From Thiotrichaceae bacterium (lineage in GTDB: Bacteria; Pseudomonadota; Gammaproteobacteria; Thiotrichales; Thiotrichaceae), in NCBI GenBank assembly GCA_027009095.1, contig JALVDG010000286.1, forward strand, positions 1 to 9,474: DNA of 9,474 nt, in the 5' to 3' direction. Below are positions 1 through 4,797 of the stretch, piece after piece. Position 1 is the stretch's first letter. Every line of letters starts with the position of its first letter. The notes under the pieces are model-generated. The model made no database searches. It was not told where the DNA came from and saw only the letters and a list, made by a program, of their open reading frames with translations. The position numbers and the translations under genes are program-made.

Positions 1-899
1 ATGGTCGTATTAAAATCACTATCGACTCAAAGAATAAACATAAAGCCCCTCTCGGCATCTTTGATATGGTGAAAGCAGGTCAATATGACATGGGGCATTC
101 AGGCTCTTATTATTGGAAAGGCAAAGTACCTAATACCTTATTCTTTACCTCTATGCCATTTGGAATGACCGCTGTTGAGCAATATGCTTGGTTCTATCAT
201 GGTGGTGGTATGGAGTTAATGGAGAAAGTTTATGCACCACATAATCTTGTCTCTTTCCCTGGTGGTAACACAGGTAATCAAATGGGCGGCTGGTTCCAAA
301 AAGAAATCAAGTCGATTGATGACCTAAAAGGTCTAAAAATGCGTATTCCAGGTTTTGCGGGGGAAATCATGGCTAAAGTTGGTGCCAAACCAACCAATAT
401 TCCCGCAGGTGAGCTATATACTGCACTTGAAAAAGGCACGATTGATGCACTTGAGTGGGTAGGTCCTTCTCTTGATTTACGCATGGGTTTTCATAAAATT
501 GCACCTTACTACTACACAGGTTGGCATGAGCCAGGATCTGAGCTTCAGTTCTTATTTAATAAAAAGAAATGGGATAGTTTACCAGCAGATATAAAAGAGA
601 TTCTACGTGTCTCTATGCGTACCGCTGCTTATGATATGTATGTTCAATCCGCAGATGAAAGTGCAAAAAACTGGGCTACTATGAAAAAAGACTTCCCTAA
701 AATTGAAGTTAAATCTTTCCCTACCAGTGTTTTACAAGCACTTAAAGATGCTAATGATGAGTTAATAGCAGAGCGTGCAAAATCTGACCCACTTGCGAAA
801 GAAATTATTGAGTCACAAGCGGCTTATCTTAAGAAAGCGAGAGCATGGACTAAAATTTCAGACCAAAGTTATTACGAGACTATGGAGAAGCTTAAGTAG
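1..899 (+). CDS. dctP: TRAP transporter substrate-binding protein, DctP family (5' partial)
   Basis: This is the periplasmic binding component of a tripartite ATP-independent transporter. It captures a small organic acid and hands it to the DctQ/DctM permease encoded downstream. The frame is open from base 3, so the N-terminus and signal peptide lie outside the window; the Met at 66 is internal, because the codons before it continue the protein. About 298 C-terminal residues are visible. Family marks are the segment SIDDLKGLKMRIPG, whose Arg (visible residue 114) normally pairs with the substrate carboxylate, then the GELYTALEKGTIDALEW block ending in the Glu-Trp pair (151-152), and Gln93 in NTGNQMGGW. 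Gln plus Glu-Trp resembles the metal and substrate site of the TakP/lactate-binding subgroup, so a 2-oxoacid or 2-hydroxyacid is the likeliest ligand. That is inference. The family assignment is secure; the substrate is not. A strong terminator follows at once. Confidence 0.93.
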   Translation, partial: GRIKITIDSKNKHKAPLGIFDMVKAGQYDMGHSGSYYWKGKVPNTLFFTSMPFGMTAVEQYAWFYHGGGMELMEKVYAPHNLVSFPGGNTGNQMGGWFQKEIKSIDDLKGLKMRIPGFAGEIMAKVGAKPTNIPAGELYTALEKGTIDALEWVGPSLDLRMGFHKIAPYYYTGWHEPGSELQFLFNKKKWDSLPADIKEILRVSMRTAAYDMYVQSADESAKNWATMKKDFPKIEVKSFPTSVLQALKDANDELIAERAKSDPLAKEIIESQAAYLKKARAWTKISDQSYYETMEKLK

Positions 900-917
900 C
901 TATTAGATAATGTTAAT

Positions 918-952
918 AAAATAATGGAGACGTTATGTCTCCATTATTTTTT
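918..952 (+). terminator. Intrinsic terminator after dctP
   Basis: A perfect 14-bp stem (918-931 with 937-950) closes a 5-base loop GTTAT, and its 3' arm runs into a T-tract ending at 952. It begins 18 bases after the dctP stop codon. It would end most transcripts before dctQM and so favour excess binding protein over permease. Confidence 0.9.
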
Positions 953-957
953 GAGGC

Positions 958-1009
958 TTTAAATCTATCAAAACCGATATTTTTATTACACTGTTATGAT
1001 AGATTTAAA
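958..1009. repeat. 13-bp inverted repeat with a 26-base spacer
   Basis: TTTAAATCTATCA (958-970) is repeated exactly in inverted orientation at 997-1009. The spacer is AT-rich and no T-tract follows, so this is not an ordinary terminator. The right arm overlaps the left copy of the TTAAAA direct repeat that flanks the MITE-like element. It could be an operator for a dimeric regulator, the old insertion target, or the remains of another element. The sequence does not decide between these. Confidence 0.6.
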
Positions 1010-1113
1010 AACTGATGTTACGCAATATAGGAAAAATATTTATATTTTTTCCTCCGCCCGATGCGTAAGCGAGGCGGAGCCAAGATCCCCATTCTAACCA
1101 CGCCGAGCATTTG

Positions 1114-1191
1114 CCCGAGAGAATGGATCAGCAGTGAAAGTGTTTGAACGGAGTTTACGGAGCGAGTTTTTTCACTGCCCATTCTCTCGGG
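1114..1191. repeat. Long bulged hairpin inside the MITE-like element
   Basis: CCCGAGAGAATGG (1114-1126) pairs exactly with 1179-1191, and after a 4-base bulge (ATCA) GCAGTGAAA (1131-1139) pairs exactly with 1170-1178. This makes 22 base pairs around a 30-base loop. A third partial copy, CCATTCT at 1089-1095, could compete for the left arm (AGAATGG, 1120-1126), so two folds are possible. Confidence 0.75.
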
Positions 1192-1234
1192 TAAAGCGCA
1201 GGAGTAAGCGGTTAGCTGGGTCGCCTTTTCTTTG

Positions 1235-1268
1235 CTTACTTTCTTTTGGTGACGCAAAAGAAAGTAAG
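1235..1268. repeat. 14-bp perfect hairpin inside the MITE-like element
   Basis: CTTACTTTCTTTTG (1235-1248) pairs perfectly with 1255-1268 across a 6-base loop GTGACG. One arm is almost all pyrimidine and the other almost all purine. Short repeats of this CTTTCTTTT...AAAAGAAAG kind are common between genes of gammaproteobacteria, from general knowledge; I could not run a search. Confidence 0.75.
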
Positions 1269-1322
1269 TCGTAGCCCTGTGACGGAATAGAATAAAAGAA
1301 CCTAAATTTAAACGGGCTACGA
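1269..1322. repeat. 9-bp stem-loop inside the MITE-like element
   Basis: TCGTAGCCC (1269-1277) has its exact inverted copy GGGCTACGA at 1314-1322, enclosing a 36-base AT-rich loop. It directly abuts the preceding hairpin, so the element is a chain of adjacent stems. Confidence 0.6.
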
Positions 1323-1405
1323 AAACCTTCACTGATATTTTAAAGGTAACTGCGTAATATCAGTTTAAAACTTATATAGATACCCACCACGCCAAAGGAA
1401 GCCTT

Positions 1406-1966
1406 ATGCCCTTGCGAATTAAACTCGAATGTATCATTAATAAATTTTCTAATATTATCGGTACTATCGCTGCTGTTTTATTACTCGGCTTACTCTTTAA
1501 TGTCTTTTACGATGTCATTATGCGCTATTTATTTAATGATGTTTCCATTGGTATGCAAGAGCTTGAATGGCATCTTTACGCAACTTCATTTCTCTTAGGC
1601 ATAAGTTATACACTAAAAGAAAATGCCCATGTTCGTGTCGATATCATCTACGAAAAGCTTAGCCCTAAAAAACAAGCCTTTATTGATATTACGGGCACTT
1701 TATTTTTCCTGCTTCCTTTTTCCATCCTTATCACTTACTACGGCATTGGTTTTGCACAAGAATCTTATTCCTTAGGCGAAAGCAGTGGCGACCCTGGCGG
1801 ACTTCCTTATCGCTGGATTATAAAATCAATGATTAGCCTATCCTTTATTTTCGTGATTATCAGCAGTCTTGGTTTTATGCTCAGATCACTTAACAGAGCC
1901 ATAGATGGCAATACTCATAGCGACTGTACAAAGTCCTCTAGTAATAACACAGGAGAATCAGCATGA
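1406..1966 (+). CDS. dctQ: TRAP transporter small permease subunit
   Basis: This 186-residue inner-membrane protein is the small permease, which joins the large permease DctM and helps dock the binding protein. Four hydrophobic segments lie at about 17-38, 55-71, 92-114 and 138-160, the usual DctQ count. Typical family features are GMQELEWHLYA (49-59), NAHVRVDIIYEKL (73-85) and GGLPYRWIIK (131-140). The hydrophilic tail after residue 165 is rich in Ser and Asn. The start is supported by AAGGAA at 1395-1400, five bases before the ATG. The stop overlaps the dctM start (ATGA, 1963-1966). Only 41 bases separate it from the MITE-like element, and I see no convincing promoter there. It is therefore expressed by read-through of the dctP terminator or from a promoter within or near the element. 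Confidence 0.93.
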   Translation: MPLRIKLECIINKFSNIIGTIAAVLLLGLLFNVFYDVIMRYLFNDVSIGMQELEWHLYATSFLLGISYTLKENAHVRVDIIYEKLSPKKQAFIDITGTLFFLLPFSILITYYGIGFAQESYSLGESSGDPGGLPYRWIIKSMISLSFIFVIISSLGFMLRSLNRAIDGNTHSDCTKSSSNNTGESA

Positions 1967-3252
1967 TTGGTTTAATAATGTTTGGAGTTGCCCTGTTGTT
2001 ATTACTCTACGGCTTCCCTGTTGCATTCACCTTTGGAGGCGTTGCACTTATTTTTGGAGTGTATGCAGAAGGTATCGAAATTTTTGCCTATATGCCATAT
2101 CGCATACAAAGCATTATGGAAAACTCAACACTGATGGCAGTCCCCTTATTTATCTTTATGGGTATTATTCTGCAAAAAACCAAGCTCGCAGAACAGTTAC
2201 TCGAATCAATGGGAAAACTATTTGGAAGGATGTCGGGCGGTATTGCCATTTCTACCATTATTATCGGCACGCTACTTGCGGCATCTACAGGCGTAGTAGG
2301 TGCTAGTGTTGTTGCAATGGGGGTTATATCGCTCCCTGTGATGCTTAAATACAAATACAATATTCCGCTTAGTTGCGGTGTTATTTGTGCATCAGGAACA
2401 CTAGGGCAGATTATTCCCCCTTCTATTATTTTAATTATTCTCGGCGATGTCTTAGGCATACCTGTCGGTGACTTATTTAAAGCCGCTGTTCTCCCCGGAA
2501 TAATACTTGTAGGGGTTTATATAGCTTACGTTATTATTTACACCATTATTAATAAAAATGCTGCTCCTGCTATCCCAATGAATAACGATGATGGCTCACT
2601 CAAAAAGCAATACATTAGCGCTCTTATCGCTATCGTACCTCCTATTTTATTAATTGTTATCGTATTAGGATCAATTTTTGCAGGTGTTGCAACCCCAACA
2701 GAATCATCTGCACTTGGTGGTATTGGTGCCATTATACTGTCGATGCTTTATGATAAATTTTCATTTAAAGCCCTACTCGATAGCGCCAAAGAAACAGTTA
2801 AAGTCACTGCAATGGTATTTGCCATACTATTGGGTGCAACGGCATTTTCGATGGCATTTGTTTACACAGGTGGAGACACTATTGTTGAAGAGTTCTTATT
2901 ACAGCTTCCTGGTGAAAAATGGGGATTCTTAATCTTCTCTATGCTCTTTATACTTGTGCTTGGTTTCTTTATCGACTTTGTAGAAATTGCCTTTATTGTT
3001 GTGCCTATTTTAGCGCCTATTGCAGAAACGCTGGGCATAAGTCTACTCTGGTTTGCCATTCTTATTGCCATGAACTTACAAACCTCATTCCTTACCCCAC
3101 CCTTCGGATTTAGTCTTTTTTATCTTAAAGGCGTAGCACCACCAGAAGTAAGAACGGTTGATATTTACAAGGGAGTTACACCCTTTATTATTATGCAAGT
3201 CATCGTTTTGGCAAGTATTTTATCTTTTCCCACTTTTTATGGCTTAATTTAA
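1963..3252 (+). CDS. dctM: TRAP transporter large permease subunit
   Basis: This 429-residue polytopic inner-membrane protein forms the ion-coupled substrate channel of the TRAP system. It is hydrophobic throughout, with about a dozen membrane segments, and matches the normal family length. Signature stretches include PLFIFMG (61-67), LAASTGVVGASVVAMG (105-120), CASGTLGQIIPPS (142-154), GVATPTESSALGG (241-253) and TSFLTPPFGFSLFYLKG (374-390), spread over both inverted structural halves. The start has a good AGGAGA at 1951-1956, six bases upstream, and overlaps the dctQ stop by four bases, so translation is coupled. Uptake driven by sodium or protons is known for the family and is not readable here. 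The gene appears intact although the locus was probably invaded by a mobile repeat upstream of dctQ. Confidence 0.96.
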   Translation: MIGLIMFGVALLLLLYGFPVAFTFGGVALIFGVYAEGIEIFAYMPYRIQSIMENSTLMAVPLFIFMGIILQKTKLAEQLLESMGKLFGRMSGGIAISTIIIGTLLAASTGVVGASVVAMGVISLPVMLKYKYNIPLSCGVICASGTLGQIIPPSIILIILGDVLGIPVGDLFKAAVLPGIILVGVYIAYVIIYTIINKNAAPAIPMNNDDGSLKKQYISALIAIVPPILLIVIVLGSIFAGVATPTESSALGGIGAIILSMLYDKFSFKALLDSAKETVKVTAMVFAILLGATAFSMAFVYTGGDTIVEEFLLQLPGEKWGFLIFSMLFILVLGFFIDFVEIAFIVVPILAPIAETLGISLLWFAILIAMNLQTSFLTPPFGFSLFYLKGVAPPEVRTVDIYKGVTPFIIMQVIVLASILSFPTFYGLI

Positions 3253-3300
3253 ACGGCGTACCTCTTCCCACAAACTCTTTATTCCGAATTGAGGTTATAT

Positions 3301-3321
3301 ATATGCTTTGTATCAGCATAT
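3301..3321. repeat. 7-bp palindrome upstream of cvfB
   Basis: ATATGCT (3301-3307) and AGCATAT (3315-3321) flank a 7-base loop in the 113-bp gap after dctM. The short T-run after it is too weak for a confident terminator. It could be a weak terminator for dctM or a regulator site 45 bases before cvfB. Confidence 0.35.
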
Positions 3322-3365
3322 TTCATAGTTTAATATCTCCACTCCCCTATTATTGAGTAAACAAT

Positions 3366-4211
3366 ATGTTACGAATTGGTCAAACCAATGTTTTACGCAT
3401 TGTAAAGCGTCTACCCCAAGGTATTTATCTCGATGGTGGTAAACAGGGAGAGATATTAATGCCAAAACGTTATGTGACGGATGATCATAAGATTGACGAT
3501 GTTATCGAAGTCTTTATCTACCTAGATTCTGAAGACCGCCTCGTTGCCACCACCGACACACCTTTTGCAATGGTTGAAGAAGCAGCCTATTTAAAAACAG
3601 TCTCTGTTAACAAGATGGGGGCATTTATGAACTGGGGTTTACCAAAAGATCTCTTAGTACCACATAATGAACAAAAACACCCTTTTAGAGCAGGTGAATC
3701 TTATGTTGTCTACCTTTATTTAGACGAGAGAAGTAACCGCATTGTAGCAACTGAATATTTAGATAAACACCTCAGTGAAAGCTCTTTTTACTACAAAGAA
3801 AACCAAGAAGTAGACTTACTAATATGTAGCCAAACTGATCTAGCCTATAAAGCCGTTATCAACCAAAGTCATTTAGGTTTAATCTACACAAACGAGGTAT
3901 TTCAGCCTTTATCAATAGGCGATAAGGTGACAGGCTATATCAAAAAAATCCGTCCTGATAAAAAAATTGACCTTTGCTTGCAACTAGAAAAAGAAAATAA
4001 AAAGGATGATGCCTTAGACAAAGTAAAAAAAGCAATTATCACCCATTTAATTGCCAATGAAGGTAGCTCCACCCTCTCAGATAAAAGCCAGCCCGAAGAC
4101 ATTTATAAAACATTTAAAGTCAGCAAGAAAGTCTATAAACGGGCATTAAGTAGCCTGTATAAAGAGCGATTAATTGTAATAGAGGGGGGAGAGTCTATTC
4201 GTTTAGTATAA
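3366..4211 (+). CDS. cvfB: CvfB/YitL-type S1-like RNA-binding protein
   Basis: This 281-residue cytoplasmic protein has the layout of the CvfB (YitL) family: three consecutive S1-like beta-barrel segments, at about 1-63, 70-132 and 145-208, then a winged-helix domain at about 218-281. Visible marks are the opening IGQTNVLRIVKRLPQGIYLD, the block GEILMPKRYV (28-37), MGAFMNWGLPKDLLVPHNEQ (84-103), where the family shows a near-invariant W-G-L-x-K-D-L-L-V-P, and GDKVTGYIKKIRPDKKIDL (185-203) in the third barrel. In Staphylococcus aureus CvfB binds RNA and affects virulence-gene expression; in proteobacteria its role is poorly known, so I call it an RNA-binding regulator only. The ribosome site is weak (GAG at about 3354-3356). 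It may be co-transcribed with dctM, 113 bp upstream, since no clear terminator separates them. Confidence 0.9.
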   Translation: MLRIGQTNVLRIVKRLPQGIYLDGGKQGEILMPKRYVTDDHKIDDVIEVFIYLDSEDRLVATTDTPFAMVEEAAYLKTVSVNKMGAFMNWGLPKDLLVPHNEQKHPFRAGESYVVYLYLDERSNRIVATEYLDKHLSESSFYYKENQEVDLLICSQTDLAYKAVINQSHLGLIYTNEVFQPLSIGDKVTGYIKKIRPDKKIDLCLQLEKENKKDDALDKVKKAIITHLIANEGSSTLSDKSQPEDIYKTFKVSKKVYKRALSSLYKERLIVIEGGESIRLV

Positions 4212-4293
4212 AAATAAATCACTTATCACTGGTACAAAATACATTCCATATTACCATACTAACCCTTAACTAAAACACGATAGGAATTTATAA

Positions 4294-4692
4294 ATGTTCG
4301 ATCATACAAACTGTCCTTTATGCTCTAAAAAAGACATCGTTATCGAAGACGGTCGAGAAATAGAAAACGATCTAGCTTATGTACTCACTGATACGAATCC
4401 AGTTAGCCCTGGGCATTGTCTTATTGTGACACGCCGACATATAGCAGAGTTTTTTGATGCAACAAAGGAAGAGAAAAATGCCATCTTTGAGCTTATTGAT
4501 GAGATGAAAGTAATCATTGATAAAAAGTACCATCCTGATGCTTATAATATTGGTGTAAATATTGGAAAAGCAGCAGGACAATCAGTACCACATATACACA
4601 TCCATATGATGCCTCGTTACACGGGAGACGTAGAAAACCCTAGAGGTGGTGTACGCGGGGTTATACCTGCGAAACAGAAGTATGATTCATAA
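4294..4692 (+). CDS. HIT family (histidine triad) nucleotide hydrolase
   Basis: This 132-residue cytoplasmic protein carries the histidine triad HIHIHMMPR, with His100, His102 and His104. The middle His is the expected nucleophile that forms a covalent nucleotidyl intermediate when nucleoside phosphoramidates or dinucleoside polyphosphates are hydrolysed. Other family marks are Cys7 and Cys10 in NCPLC, which with later His residues often bind zinc, PVSPGHCLIVTRRH (36-49), YNIGVNIGKAAGQSVPH (84-100), and the C-terminal NPRGGVRGVIPAKQKY. The C-terminus is typical of the Fhit-like bacterial branch rather than HinT. The start is supported by AGGAA at 4282-4286. It lies 82 bp after cvfB on the same strand. 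The exact substrate cannot be read from the sequence. Confidence 0.93.
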   Translation: MFDHTNCPLCSKKDIVIEDGREIENDLAYVLTDTNPVSPGHCLIVTRRHIAEFFDATKEEKNAIFELIDEMKVIIDKKYHPDAYNIGVNIGKAAGQSVPHIHIHMMPRYTGDVENPRGGVRGVIPAKQKYDS

Positions 4693-4748
4693 TAGTTACC
4701 ATAAAACTCACTTTGTCTTTAGTTACAAAGAGATTTTATAGTTATATT

Positions 4749-4793
4749 TTGATGTTACGCACCCGCATTTTTTGTGCGGCTGTATGACATCAA
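4749..4793. repeat. 45-bp imperfect palindrome in the convergent gap
   Basis: The left arm (4749-4767) and right arm (4775-4793) match at 15 of 19 positions, with outer TTGATGT/ACATCAA and inner CCGCA/TGCGG exact, around a 7-base T-rich loop. It lies between the ends of the HIT gene and the convergent glycosidase-like gene, 4 bases beyond the latter's stop. Neither strand has a T-tract after the stem, so it is not a textbook terminator, though it may slow polymerase or protect 3' ends. The left arm contains TGATGTTACGCA, identical to the left end of the MITE-like element at 1013-1024. Confidence 0.65.
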
Positions 4794-4797
4794 TTAC

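Larger units (their letters stand above)
1011..1364. mobile_element. MITE-like non-autonomous element between dctP and dctQ
   Basis: This 354-bp block begins ACTGATGTTACGCA (1011-1024) and ends with its inverted copy TGCGTAATATCAGT (1351-1364), matching at 13 of 14 positions. The direct repeat TTAAAA lies immediately outside both ends (1005-1010 and 1365-1370), as expected of a 6-bp target duplication, although so AT-rich a hexamer could recur by chance. The interior is visibly richer in G+C than the flanking genes and is packed with inverted repeats: 1029-1036/1046-1053, 1052-1058/1073-1079, three listed separately, and a subterminal 1331-1339/1356-1364. No transposase is encoded. A 104-codon minus-strand ORF (1018-1332) spans nearly the whole element but is forced by the palindromes and looks like no protein family. 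The pattern fits a short mobile repeat moved in trans by a transposase elsewhere in the genome. No similar element in another genome has been checked. Confidence 0.7.

Noticed and set aside
66..68. ATG as the start of dctP
   Set aside because: The frame is open to the window edge and the preceding codons continue the family sequence; a real protein would need its signal peptide further upstream.
1018..1332. 104-codon minus-strand ORF filling the hairpin-rich element
   Set aside because: It coincides with nested inverted repeats, has a biased, low-information composition, and lacks a recognisable domain or a convincing ribosome site. It is best read as a chance ORF across a repeat.
1373..1380. 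TATATAGA before dctQ as a promoter -10
   Set aside because: At 16-18 bases upstream the sequence is CTGCGTAA, which has no resemblance to a -35 box.
1905..2306. 133-codon + strand ORF overlapping dctQ and dctM
   Set aside because: It is a frame-shifted shadow of the coupled dctQ-dctM genes, Cys/Arg/Trp-rich and unlike a real protein.
2088..2459. 123-codon antisense ORF within dctM
   Set aside because: It lies wholly inside a well-supported gene and has the composition expected of the reverse strand of a membrane protein.
4711..4730. Stem CTTTGT/ACAAAG after the HIT gene as a terminator
   Set aside because: The stem has only 6 AT-rich base pairs with an 8-base loop and is followed by AGATTTTA, too weak to call a terminator.
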